Shown: positions 50,401-62,895 of the stretch, piece after piece
Numbering within the stretch: position 1 is the stretch's first letter
Layout of the letters: each line of letters starts with the position of its first letter
Translations under genes and position numbers: made by a program
Assembly: GCA_963662155.1 (NCBI GenBank)
Contig: OY759273.1
Location: 25,637,956 to 25,701,955, forward strand
Source of the DNA: Lamellibrachia columna
Lineage: Eukaryota > Annelida > Polychaeta > Sabellida > Siboglinidae
Length of the DNA stretch: 64,000 nucleotides
Direction of reading: 5' to 3'
Notes under the pieces: generated by a model
Told to the model about the DNA's origin: nothing
The model's database searches: none
Seen by the model: only the letters and a program-made list of their open reading frames with translations

Positions 50401-50936
50401 AAAATACACTGTATATCTCTGTGGAGTGTTCAGTCGTACTACAATCAGGATGCATATTAAATTTCAATGGCATAACTCCATCACTGTCTACGACAAAGTG
50501 TCGTCTCTGTCGTGCAGTTTCTTCATCTTTTTCTGTTCCTTCCTCCTTATAAGTACTAGCCTCCTGTCGGAGTAATTAAGTACTGTGTGTTAATCATAGT
50601 GAATTAACTTGAGCAATTGTGACTGAACGAAATTGCTTACGCCTGTAACAAAAGCATCGGACGAACGTTGAAACCGTGTGAACGGCTTCACTGCTGCGTT
50701 GCCCACAACACATGGAACAAACTACGCTTCAGTAAGTGATGAGACGGATTGGTGTGGCATGTCATGGCTAATATATTTTCTCATACTTCTCTACACAATT
50801 CCTCAACGCTTCATCCTCGGTAACACCTCCCATGGTTGTGTCGTGACAGTTGAAGAAACTGTTTACACCACTTGGCGTGTTACTTGGAGACACAACTGAA
50901 AGGCTGCGATAGTAATTAAAATAGGCGAGATGTATG
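47404..50936. other. No recognised gene; CpG-rich around 48560-49640
   Basis: Unrecognised frames include 48116-48457 on the plus strand (113 codons) and 49174-49608 on the minus strand (144 codons). At 49047-49150 the sequence GTGCTATGTTCTATGT and the following GATGACGTGAAT resemble 31330-31440, the 3' flank of lectin B, so a diverged fragment of that flank may lie here. No lectin exon follows. Confidence 0.35.
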
Positions 50937-51912
50937 GATGGAAGCTGTCATGAGATGTATGGATGGAAGCTATGTCATGAGATGTATGGATGGAAGCTGT
51001 CATGAGATGTATGGATGGAAGCTGTCATGAGATGTATGGATGGAAGCTGTCATGAGATGTAAGGATGGAAGCTATGTCATAAGATGTATGGATGGAAGCT
51101 GTCATGAGATGTATGGATGGAAGCTGTCATGAGATGTATGGATGGAAGCTGTCATGAGATGTATGGATGGAAGCTGTCATGAGATGTATGGATGGAAGTT
51201 GTCATGAGATGTATGTATGGAAGCTGTCATGAGATGTATGTATGGAAGCTGTCATGAGATGTATGTATGGAAGCTGTCATGAGATATATGTATGGAAGCT
51301 GTCATGAGATGTATGGATGGAAGCTGTCATGAGATGTATGGATGGAAGCTGTCATGAGATGTATGGATGGAAGCTGTCATGAGATGTATGGATGGAAGCT
51401 GTCATGAGATGTATGGATGGAAGCTGTCATGAGATGTATGGATGGAAGCTGTCATGAGATGTATGGATGGAAGCTGTCATGAGATGTATGGATGGAAGCT
51501 ATGTCATGAGATGTATGGATGGAAGCTGTCATGAGATGTATGGATGTAAGCTGTCATGAGATGTATGGATGGAAGCTGTCATGAGATGTATGGATGGAAG
51601 CTGCCATGAGATGTATGGATGGAAGCTGTCATGAGATGTATGGATGGAAGCTGTCATGAGATGTATGGATGGAAGCTGTCATGAGATGTATGGATGGAAG
51701 CTGTCATGAGATGTATGGATGGGAGCTGTCATGAGATGTATGGATGGAAGCTGTCATGAGATGTATGGATGGAAGCTGTCATGAGATGTATAGATGGAAG
51801 CTGCCATGAGATGTATGGATGGAAGCTGTCATGAGATGTATGGATGGAAGCTGTCATGAGATGTATGGATGGAAGCTGTCATGAGATGTATGGATGGAAG
51901 CTGTCATGAGAT
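50937..51912. repeat. 25-bp minisatellite, about 39 copies
   Basis: The unit contains GAGATGTATGGATGGAAGC and TGTCAT. A few units have a small insertion (GCTATGTCAT), and there is a block of ATGTATGTATGG variants at 51205-51300. No coding frame. Confidence 0.95.
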
Positions 51913-54258
51913 GCGGACATTTCCGAGGTAGCACTTCCTATCTCGTTGCCTTAATCTGCTTAATTTATGTTGGTAATAATTCTCTACTACGGTCGACATT
52001 TGACTTATAGCGTGCGTTCGTGCGTGCGTTCGTGCGCGCGTGCGTGCGTGCTTGCGGCGTGTGGCATGCTGGTTTTTTAACATTATTATTTTGGAAGACT
52101 GATCGTGGGCAGTTGTTGACATGTAGAGAAGTTGTTTATGTTCGCGGTCGCGCGGGTGATTCTTAACTTAATGTTTTATTAGGTGCGTCTACAAGATCGT
52201 CTAAGCATATTATGTTTACGATAAACACACGTTTTGTCAGGTCATTATATTGCTTGTTTGGGACACGTCGTGGCTCGTGTATCAACACATATGTAACTTA
52301 CACCCTTGTCCTATACAGTTTCATACATACAACTCGAGTTCGTCTGATTTAACTCACACATGTTGTTGACTTTGGGAGTTGACGATTTTCCGTTGGCAAC
52401 GTCAGCTCGTATCATAAATCAGGCTTTGTTTGTTTTAATCCGACTGCAGCATCGACGACGGTTTATTGGCTAATAAAATAATCATAAAAGTGTTCCAAGC
52501 ACCTGCCAATCTTAACGGAGAGAATTAATCCAGTTGGTCTTGCAAGCAAGTAACCGATTTACAAAGACAGTAATACATACTATTCACAATATTATGTTAC
52601 GATGTTATTGTCATGTAATTATCATTGCCTTTTATTATACATTTTGTCATTCTATATTCTATCTACCATTCCCGAATCTGTTGACGCAAGTTGCAAGTAA
52701 TTGTTCGGCGTTTCGACGAAGAATCACCCTCGTCTACTCTGACAGAAATAAACTGTCAAACCAAAATTCCATTTGGAAAAATTTGAACTTTGTTGGATGC
52801 GGATTTGGGTGTAGGATGAGGGATTACACGTACCTCGTCGAGGAATGCGCTGTAGCATATTCTCTCACTGTCTCTCGTAACAATGTCTTCGGTTTTTCGT
52901 CTACTTCTTCGTTTTCTTCATACTCGTCTTCCTTGCGCAGTGGGACGTATTTAATCTTCCTTGCGGAGTGGGACGTATTTATCTTCTCTTAATCTTGCTC
53001 GTCTCTCATTATCGCCCACTCTCTGATTTGGATCTGGATAATTACTCGGCAAAGTCCTACTAGGATGTTGCGCTGATGGGTTATTTAAGAGTGTCCTTCT
53101 CTGTAGTTAGTGAGTCCATCACATGTTTTTTTCCATTTCCCTGCGTCGGATATTTTACTTCCCCTGGCATAGACACCAGATAGAAGGGACCAACGGCTTT
53201 TACTGCCACATGTGCGATTAATATTCGTCAAGCATTAACACAAAAAGCACCCGGTTAATTGTACGGCGTCTTAAATATGATATTTTATTTTGTCCACACC
53301 TCACTGGTTCAACAAATGGTCAGGTTCGTTCGATCACAGTAGGAGCCTATTACTGTTGTGGTTAGTGTTAAATATTGTGGGATGACAGATCCCATTTTAA
53401 GTTAACAGTTTTTACGTGCAGTGACAGTTTAATTAAGAAAACCACAGGACAACCTTTCGAAGGAGTCAAGGAGACTGAATAACTGCCTCCAGTGACAAAG
53501 TAGGTGCGGTATCACCCTGATCTTTGTATTAAATGTTACGTATCATAACCACATTCTTAGAAACAGGGTCAAGGTTTAGCACGGCTGACGCTAGGGCTGA
53601 CGATGTTTACAGTGTGTTATGTAATAAAATCAGCAGGTACACACGGCGTATGATACGCGAATAAAGCTGCACAAAGAAGGACGATATCGCGCATATCAAG
53701 TAATCAGAGAACAATACTAATTCACTAGTATACGCACAGACATCTCGAAGCCAACAAAGCAACTGTAGCTATCTGTTATCGGTGATAAATATATCAGAAT
53801 GCAAGGACATTCTATCAGATGCAGGCGATACAGCAGTGGTTCTTAATGACTTAGATTCCGGCTCTAGTTACACACGCCCCTGTTGATGAATGTCGATAAT
53901 TGAAGTCGACGTACGCGTAAGATAAGGGTATCACCAAACGACAGGCAGTACCCGTTCGGCGTCTTCACAAGAGAGTTTGCCCGGAGCCAAGGTCTCCGTA
54001 TCTGATGAGCAGGCAGCGTGACAATCCGACCTCGTACTCGGTACGGGACCATGGTATCACCTCCGTCATCGCCCGCACTCTTGCTTAATACCCGGCAATC
54101 GGGTCGGTGGCTCCGTGCATTCTTTCACGAGGAACGCATTAGCTGTAGGGGAAGGTTCGGTAATATGTGCCACTTTTTATATTGATATTTTGGAGACACA
54201 TGACTAGATATTTGCTGTGTGTAAAGTAGTCGTAAAAGTTTTCGTGGTAGACTATTGT
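51913..54258. other. No recognised gene; one 152-codon frame
   Basis: A GTGC-rich tract lies at 52013-52060. The plus strand frame 52534-52992 is hydrophobic near the start and serine-rich near the end, with no known motif. I cannot support any gene. Confidence 0.35.
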
Positions 54259-54875
54259 TATGGGCATCATTGCACACGTAGGTTTATTTTATCAACGAGG
54301 ACGAAGAGAACATTGCACACGTAGGTTTACTTTTATCAATGAGGACGAGGAGAACATTGCACACGTAGGTTTATTTTATCAACAAGGACGAGGAGAACAT
54401 TGCACACGTAGGTTTATTTTATCAATGAGGACGAGGAGAACATTGCACACGTAGGTTTATTTTATCAATGAGGACGAGGAGAACATTGCACACGTAGGTT
54501 TACTTTTATCAATGAGGACGAGGAGAACATTGCACACGTAGGTTTATTTTATCAATGAGGACGAGGAGAACATTGCACACGTAGGTTTATTTTATCAACG
54601 AGGACGAGGAGAACATTGCACACTTAAGTTTATTTTATCAATGAGGACGAAGAGAACATTGCACACGTAGGTTTATTTTATCAATGAGGACGAGGAGAAC
54701 ATTGCACACGTAGGTTTACTTTTATCAATGAGGACGAGGAGAACATTGCACACGTAGGTTTATTTTATCAATGAGGACGAGGAGAACATTGCACACGTAG
54801 GTTTACTTTTATCAATGAGGACGAGGAGAACATTGCACACGAAGGTTTACTTTTATCAATGAGGACGAGGAGAAA
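54259..54875. repeat. 43-44-bp minisatellite, about 14 copies
   Basis: Units read GAACATTGCACACGTAGG, TTTATTTTATCAATGAGG and ACGAGGA, alternating between TTTATTTTATC and TTTACTTTTATC forms, which accounts for the 43 or 44 base length. Confidence 0.93.
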
Positions 54876-55027
54876 ATTTTCTAAAAACGGCTCGTATTAC
54901 ATTACGCGTTGGAAATATGAGCATGGCCTGTTGATACTATGAATATAAGTGATCACATTACCCAAGATGGTCCCAGACACACCAGAATCATAGATAGCCT
55001 AACCCAATACTGGAGTCATTACTGAAC

Positions 55028-55045
55028 ATGAGAAAACGCACGCAT

Positions 55046-55114
<69 letters not shown>

Positions 55115-55520
55115 CTCGCACATCCACCCCACAAACAACATACACGAATCATTACTCAACATGGGCACGCACTCTTACACACAGGAGACATTGTCCACAC
55201 ACTCATTGCCCAACATTGACACACACACACACACGCACACACACACCCACACACACACTCGCACGCACGCACGCACGCTCGCACGCACGCACACACACAC
55301 CACATACACTACACAGTACACACCCCTCCCCCACACATACCACACACGCGCGCGCACGCACACACGCACGCACGCACGAAAGCACACACACACACACGCA
55401 CGCACGCACACGCACACGCACACGCACACGCACACGCACACGCACACGCACACGCACACGCACACGCACACGCACACGCACACGCACACGCACACGCACA
55501 CGCACACGCACACACTAGTG
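55028..55520. repeat. (AC)n, (ACGC)n and (CACACG)n microsatellite cluster
   Basis: Two arrays (55044-55103 and 55219-55514) are separated by about 115 bases of sequence. The second ends in a regular CACACG hexamer. The frames are THTH, VRVR or ACAC strings. Confidence 0.94.
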
Positions 55521-55597
55521 GGGTGAATTTCGAACAAAATAAAACTGAGACGACCCGACCACGTCGTCGTAGATGAACCTCTGAACGTTTGACGCAA

Positions 55598-55838
55598 GAG
55601 ATTTAACAAGATTTAACCAGATTGCCACGCAAGGTAAATGGCAAGTGGACAAGGAAGCCATTGGCTCATCGAGAGTCCAATTTGTTTCGTCTACGTGTAA
55701 CCCGCCCTCCTGAGATATGTGTCAACCTTGTTTTTAAACATATTCACGCTGCTGGCGGTTACACAATCCGTAGGTAATTTGTTCCATTAATTTATTTTCC
55801 TCTGTAAGAACGAGTGCTTCCTGATATCCAATCTACAA
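55598..55838 (-). mobile_element. CR1/L2-type LINE 3' fragment
   Basis: The plus strand begins with the 3' terminal tandem GATTTAACAAGATTTAACC and continues GCAAGTGGACAAGGAAGCC and GCCCGCCCTCCTGAGATATG, matching 10702-10950. It is cut off at TCCAATCTAC, where the CATA array flank begins. Confidence 0.88.
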
Positions 55839-56812
55839 AGCGTATAGGAAGATTAGCATAACATACATACAAACATAATATACATACAAACATAACATAC
55901 ATACAAACATAACATACATACATACATACATAACATACATACATACATACATAACATACATACATACATACATACATACATACATACATACATACATACA
56001 TACATACATACATACATACATACATACATACATAACATACATACATACATACATACATACATACCTAACATAGATACATACATACGTACATACGTAAAAT
56101 ACATACATACATAACATACATACATACATAACATACATACATACATACATACATACATACATAACATACATACATACATACATACATACATAACATACAT
56201 AGATACATACATACATACCTACATACATACATACATACATACATACATAACATACATACATACATACATACATACATACCTAACATAGATACATACATAC
56301 GTACATACGTAAAATACATACATACATAACATACATACAAACATAACATACATACATACATACATAACATACATACATACATACATACATACATACATAA
56401 CATACATACATAACATACATACATACATAACATACATACATACATAACATACATACATAACATACATACATAACATACATACAAACATAACATACATACA
56501 AACATAACATACATACATACATACATACATACATACATAACATACATACATACATACATACATACATACATACATACATACATACATACATAACATTCAT
56601 ACATACATACATACATACATAACATACATACCTAACATAGATACATACATACCTAACATAGATACAAACATAACATACATACAAACATAACATACATACA
56701 TACATAACATTCATACAAACATAACATACATACATACATAACATACATACATACATACATACATAACATACATAACATACATAACATACATACATAACAT
56801 ACATACAAAAAT
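55839..56812. repeat. (CATA)n array of about 950 bases with periodic AACATA interruptions
   Basis: CATA units are broken at irregular intervals by ACAAACATAACATA and ACCTAACATAGATAC. The long minus-strand frames (MYVCMYVC) are artefacts. The interruptions suggest higher-order repeats: a block with GATACATACATACGTAC occurs at about 56070 and 56287. Confidence 0.94.
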
Positions 56813-58920
56813 GCACTTGCTGAATATTATAGTCAGAATTGCTTGGCCTACGGTCTCCCTGAGTTGACCCTTCTCGTACTATTGTATCTAAACAAGAATG
56901 TAGCTAATATGCTCGTGTGGGATTAACTGACGCATTCTCCTCAGTTATCATACCACAATATGTCTGGGCGTATATCATCGTAATATCGAATACAATTCAG
57001 CCGTATAAAACCATCACATTATTACCATGACAACGAAATAATCCATCTCGATTATCCAACTCGCACGTCCGGCGGTTGAATCATCTTGCTGACATTATAA
57101 GATAGGTCATTTTGTTTAGTCTCGATTGCCACAGTTCACGCAGCCGTATAAACGAGTACCTGGGTAGAGAGAGAAGTTGATGTGGCATGGAACAGGTCTG
57201 CCAATGGCAAAGCTAACAACCAACGATTGTTGGAGGAAGGTAACGTATACCGGTCGCTTTGCTGCGTTCAACACTTTCCTAGCCGGCTCAAGCGAAGCCA
57301 TGGGTGGGGCATCCAACATGTCAGTGCGACATGCTGATATGTAGAGTATGTGCCAAAAACTTGTGACAACGGCACTCCTTGCCCTCTGTTGGCAATATAG
57401 GTAACCAACAACACAGCTTGACATACCAATGGGAATGTTAGATTGTACGAAGAAACGACTGCTTGTGACAACTCATTTCCATGCAAAATCAGTTTGTGTG
57501 AAAACCTCCATTCTTGATTAAAGCGCTGTGATTCCAGACACCAATGGTTGGGCCTACTCGAGGAACCGGGTCAGCCGTTTTGGGGTTGCCGTGTCATAGG
57601 TACTTTGTGATATTAAATGTCCTCCAGCAATGTCGGCTAGACCCGCTCGTACCACACGCTTTTACTTTTTATCATCGCTACCCTGCGACTGCAACCGTAA
57701 CACCCCCAGGGTCAAGAGAGGGTAGGGCGGCTGACCGGTCCCAATCTGGCCACCGGCTATCAGGTTGAAAGCTGTTTACTTCGATAAAGGCCGTGCGAAC
57801 AAGTGCACGTGCGATTTCCCGATAATTGTGCATAATGCTATCGATTCCATCATTAATCTGAGTTGAACTCCCGCTGGTGGCCAATTCGGATAAACACTGA
57901 CACTGATGTTATCTTGCAGTAAATTGTGCGGGGCGACACCGACTCAGGCGCCGTCTGGCGGTTTGTATAAGGTTGCCTACCGTCATCAATTTCGGCAAAT
58001 TGTACACACATGCGCGTCCGACCAAACATCTGTATATCGCACATTGTGGACAATAATAATTATGCGGAAATACGCCGCGAACACTCCAGACAGTGGCGCC
58101 ACCCAGCTTATCACCACTGCCACAACTTGATAATAAATTCAAAATGGACAGTTGCGGAGTGGTATAAAGAATGTGTTGGCTGTGCGACGTCATTGCAACT
58201 GTGCAATTCAGTAACGTAACAAAGTTTCAAACAAGAACTAACGATATTGTGTTTCTAGGCACATTTTCGATACAAATACTATCCACAATTGTATGCAACT
58301 GTAACTGAGATTCCCTGAAAAAAATAGGAGTTTACCAAATGAAATGACGATGTGCACAGTCTGCACATCAGATGTTAATTGTGGCGGTGGTGAAATGTTT
58401 TGCGGCGCCACTGGTGGGAAGTTTGTGCGCCATTTTGGCAGCTTACTCTTGCCTTAGAGAGGTACGACGTGGCAGCACGCAGCACAGCGGGAGGCAATAT
58501 GCAGTGTAGCGTCGTGTTGGGAGGAATCGGTGGTGGGTATCTCCTCCCACGGTCCCGGGCTTTTTTTTAAATGAGGTATTTTAGGGTGTTCTATAGCCCT
58601 TATAATATAGAGGTTGTATTGCTGCTAAAGAGGGAAAACAATGGAAGTACATTTTGATCTGCATCATGTGGTTCGTTGTATATGTGTCTATTACACTCAC
58701 TTCTATCACAAGGAGATGGACTTTCATTATTATGATTCTTCAACATCATATATGTCGAGGAATCAAAACAGTGTGCTAGAAATTCGTGTAGGGTAGGAAA
58801 ATAGACACATACCCAACCAACCTATTGCATTGCACTCTGGTGATACTTCGTGATATTGGCGGGGAAGGAACGGTTATGTAGACTCACTAAAATTCACACT
58901 TTTGCTGATATTCCATGTAA
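56813..58920. other. No recognised gene; GC-moderate with GGCGCCAC motifs
   Basis: Frames of 60-102 codons on both strands have no recognised domain. GGCGCC occurs at 57950, 58095 and 58405, and TGCGCCATTTTGGC near 58430 is a YY1-like site. Nothing else is supported. Confidence 0.35.
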
Positions 58921-59740
58921 GCGGTATGATAGATGTATGACATCGGTATGATAGATGTATGACATCGGTATGATAGATGTATGACATCGGTATGATAGAT
59001 GTATGACATCGGTATGATAGATGTATGACATCGGTATGATAGATGTATGACATTGGTATAATAAATGTATGACATCGGTATGATAGATGTATGACATCGC
59101 TATGATAGATGTATGACATCGGTATGATAAATGTATGACATCGGTATGATAGATGTATGACATCGCTATGATAGATGTATGACATCGGTATGATAGATGT
59201 ATGACATCGGTATAATAGATGTATGACATCGGTATGATAGATGTATGACATTGGTATAATAGATGTATGACATCGGTATGATAGATGTATGACATCGCTA
59301 TGATAGATGTATGACATCGGTATGATAGATGCATGACATCGGTATAATAGATGTATGACATCGGTATGATAGATGTATGACATTGGTATAATAGATGTAT
59401 GACATCGGTATGATAGATGTATGACATCGCTATGATAGATGTATGACATCGGTATGATAGATGTATGACATTGGTATAATAGATGTATGACATCGGTATA
59501 ATAGATGTATGACATCGGTATAATAGATGTATGACATCGGTATGATAGATGTATGACATCGCTATGATAGATGTATGACATCGGTATGATAGATGTATGA
59601 CATTGGTATAATAGATGTATGACATCGGTATAATAGATGTATGACATCGGTATAATAGATGTATGACATCGGTATAATAGATGTATGACATCGCTATGAT
59701 AGATGTATGACATCGGTATGATAGATGTATGACATCGGTT
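58921..59740. repeat. 22-bp minisatellite, about 37 copies
   Basis: The unit GACATCGGTATGATAGATG plus TAT repeats with scattered variants (CGCTATG, TTGGTATAA). No stop codon occurs in any minus-strand frame, which yields frames of up to 314 codons with SYIYHTDVIHL repeats. These are very unlikely to be protein. Confidence 0.95.
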
Positions 59741-60392
59741 GGCGGTAGAAGCTACGTCAATGCGGTATCCTATCGCCTGAATAGATAACTCATCATACAC
59801 GAGAAAACCGTTTCCCATTAACTAGATTGTATCAAATCAAAATAAGAGATAAGGTATGTTTACGGTTTATAACCACTAGATAACAGTCCTGAGTAGCTTT
59901 AGTATCTTCGCCATGTTGTATGAAAACACTATTTAGTTCACCATCGTAATTAGGGGTGTAACGATACAGCGAACTGTCGGTGTATCGCAACATTCGATGT
60001 GACGATGCAATACTTTCGATAGTAAATCGAACAACGATAGTTGGAAAAACAATTCAGCATTGCTACTTGTGCCACTGTAATGATATAATAAGCATGTTTT
60101 TGCAACTTTATTGGATAATAATTTATTTTATTTATTGACTTAACATCAGCAATCGTCGATCAGAACAGCGCCATTCACGGATTCTGCATTTTTAATCAAC
60201 GACCTCCAGGACGACAAGATAACGCCACCCGTCAGTTACGGTGTCGGACTTTTCTCCTGGCGCGTTCGTTCGGCCTAATAATAAACATAATGTTTATACA
60301 ATCACTGCAAGTGTATGTTCACTACTGGAGAGGTCCAAATCGACAGTAGCGACACACGTTAACTCTATTCACTTCATCAAAGCAGAAGTGCT

Positions 60393-60895
60393 CTAGCAAA
60401 TTGCACGTTTAACGCACATTCCTCGTATTACTAGGGAATATGTGTGGATAATGGCGGGTGATTTGATTTTCAGTTGCATTTGACCTTCTGTCTGAGGGAT
60501 ATCAACGGAGTCCTTTAATACTAGCACATCGCTCGTTCCTGCGATGAAATAAGGGGACACATCATTAATTTCCTTCCGGGTTAACGTCGTACGAAAGAAG
60601 CGCCAGTCTATCATGTACATTTTTGCACTCTGAAAAATATTCACGAGCAGGGAAATGGGCACATTTGCGGGGCGCGACACGGGTTTACATTTCAGTTGCT
60701 GGTTAGCAGCACATGCACACGTCAGCTACGGAAGGATCCCCTGTGTACGTGGACAGAATCCGGCTTGATTGGACGACACATGACAGGAAGTATTTTCCAC
60801 GTTGGTTTTTTGCGAAAACAAAATGGCAGGATTTGACGAAACCGCTACTGCAGGTTAGCGCCAAGACAACAGTCAAAGTGGGCAGTTTCTATTAA
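60393..60895. other. Unrecognised frames on both strands
   Basis: A minus-strand frame of 95 codons (60680-60393) and a plus-strand frame of 60 codons (60713-60895) have protein-like composition without known motifs. Neither is supported as a gene. Confidence 0.2.
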
Positions 60896-61559
60896 AACCG
60901 AATCCTGGTTGTGCGCATAGGGTGGAATAGCCTGACTGACTTTTAGCGGTGGTTTCAACGGGACAATCAATAGTGGTCTGCTCCCACAACTGCATAAATG
61001 CCGGTGTTACGTAGACGTATAGAAAATGAACGCGTTGCTGCAAACAATGATACAAAGGAATAGCTCGTAGGTTTGAAGCCACTCAGTCAATCCGAGGTGG
61101 AAAGTCCACATGTCTTTTGTACGTGAAGTCTTCGACAAATACTGCAGATTACATCACTAGCTGTGGGAGAAATATTTGTATAAAATTCTCCTTAATCAAC
61201 AGCTATTTTGCGGTAGAATCTGACATTTTCACATGCTAGCGCTCTGTCGCACGTCATAAACCTTGCGTGTTTTCGCACATACAAGTGCTCCAACAAAATA
61301 TATGGACGCAAATGTTTGTGTTAACCCTTTGGCTCTCTAGTAATTTTTCACTCATTCATCGTCTCTGTTCACTTATATATTGCTCATATCTCTCTGTCCA
61401 GTGGCATATTTAGGGATGTCGTTGGGCCAGGCCCCTTAGGCTTAATTGTTTTGGTTTTTCAGCATTTTTCCGTGGCGCCGCTACATGGTAGCATGGTAAA
61501 CTAACACAGGTGACTACTCTTGCCCCACTTTGGCCTCGTTTGCAAGATCCTAGTCACGC

Positions 61560-61795
61560 CACTGTCTCTGTATCTTTGTTTCTCTGTCTGTCTGTCTGTC
61601 TGTCTCTGTCTCTGTGTATCTCTCTCTCCCCTCCTCCCCCTCTCTCTCTTTCTATCTCTCTCTCTCCCACTCATATCTCTCCTCTCTCCCACCCTTCTCC
61701 CTCCCCCATACCTCCCTCCCTCCCCACCTCCCTCCCACCCACCCTCCCCCCTCTCTCCGTATCTCTCTCATTTCTTTCTCCTTCTCTCTATAACG
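61560..61795. repeat. Polypyrimidine CT-rich tract
   Basis: CTGT and CTCT repeats grade into CCCTCC sequence. A comparable tract with CCCT repeats lies at 62505-62590. Confidence 0.85.
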
Positions 61796-61826
61796 CACAT
61801 TAATAACGCAATAGCAGGAAATTAGC

Positions 61827-62126
61827 GTGTCTGTAAATGCACTGCATCCCGGGGAAATGAAGCCGCTCCGTCGGTTACGCAGTCCCGTCGCTCACGCAGT
61901 CCCGTCGCTCACGCAGTGCCGGCCTCGGCAGTGGACCAGACGGTGTCACTGCGGCGGCAATGCGCTACGACCAGACAACGGCACTTCGTCTACCGACGGA
62001 ACGGGGGCGCATAGCCGGCAGCTTAAAGAATGGATCGAGTACTGCACGATAGCCTCCAACGAACCGATCGAGATCTACGCAGTGGGACCGGTTGGCGTGG
62101 AAGAGACGGAGACACCGACGCAGTGA
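61827..62126 (+). CDS. Hypothetical 99-codon frame in CpG-rich DNA
   Basis: The frame contains a short internal duplication (CCGTCGCTCACGCAGT twice) and ends with QLKEWIEYCTIASNEPIEIY and an acidic tail. Base composition is more GC-rich than the surroundings, as for an exon, but no family is recognised and no splice partner is visible. Confidence 0.22.
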   Translation: MSVNALHPGEMKPLRRLRSPVAHAVPSLTQCRPRQWTRRCHCGGNALRPDNGTSSTDGTGAHSRQLKEWIEYCTIASNEPIEIYAVGPVGVEETETPTQ

Positions 62127-62504
62127 ATCAGCAGAATACGTCCGTTTTATATCGACAACCGAATTGTCGTTTTACTACAGTCGTCTGCTAGGGGATGCTA
62201 ATGTTGCGAGCAAGGTCAAATGCACTGGAAGCCTGCCTTGTCACAATGGCACATCGACGGTTGTGTAGTTGTCAGAAGGGAATGTCGTATTTACGGTATT
62301 GGCGGAATCGCGAGCATCGGTCCTGTGCTCCTACGGTCCAAGTTTAAGACATTTCATACATATATGGCGGTACTATTATTCCCTTTCTGGCTTCCATACT
62401 TTCTCCGCCCTTTATCTGGACGTCATGTTGTTCCTCAATCCTATACAGCTTCTCCCCCTCCTCCCACTCTTCATCTCCTTTCCATCTCTCTCTGTCCCTC
62501 TTTT

Positions 62505-62590
62505 CTCCCTCCCTCCCTCCCTCCCTTCCTCCCTCCCTCCCTCCCTTCCTCCCTCCCTCCCTCCCTCCCTCCCGCCCTCCCTCCCTCTCA
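62505..62590. repeat. (CCCT)n microsatellite
   Basis: CCCT units with occasional TTCC and CGCC interruptions. Confidence 0.92.
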
Positions 62591-62819
62591 TACAAAATGT
62601 CGGTGTTCCCTACTCATACACACTGGTACCATAGAGTTATAAGTTCGTATAAACAGAGGCGAGGGTGGTAGGTCGGGAGACATCGCAGGGTTGGGATATG
62701 GTCGGTGTATAAATGGGAGATGTCGGGAAACCAAAAAAGAGCGACACGGAGTGTAGGAAAGGGCACAAGGGCGAGGCAGGTGGGAAGAAATCGTCGTGAA
62801 GACAGTGGTCTGATGCTGA

Positions 62820-62895
62820 CGACATCCGAGATGTGACATCCGAGATGTGACATCCGAGATGTGACATCCGAGATGTGACATCCGAGATGTGACAT
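62820..62895. repeat. 14-bp minisatellite, about five copies
   Basis: GACATCCGAGATGT is repeated in tandem. The minus-strand frames (SHLGCHISDVT) are artefacts of it. Confidence 0.92.

Noticed and set aside
52534..52992. 152-codon plus-strand frame
   Set aside because: No recognisable domain and no supporting splice or promoter context; listed only as an unrecognised frame.
55792..56816. MYVC-rich frames of up to 186 codons on the minus strand
   Set aside because: They come from the CATA tetranucleotide array and have no independent coding signal.
61827..62126. Strong gene call for the 99-codon frame
   Set aside because: Only composition supports it and it includes a simple internal duplication, so it is kept at low confidence.
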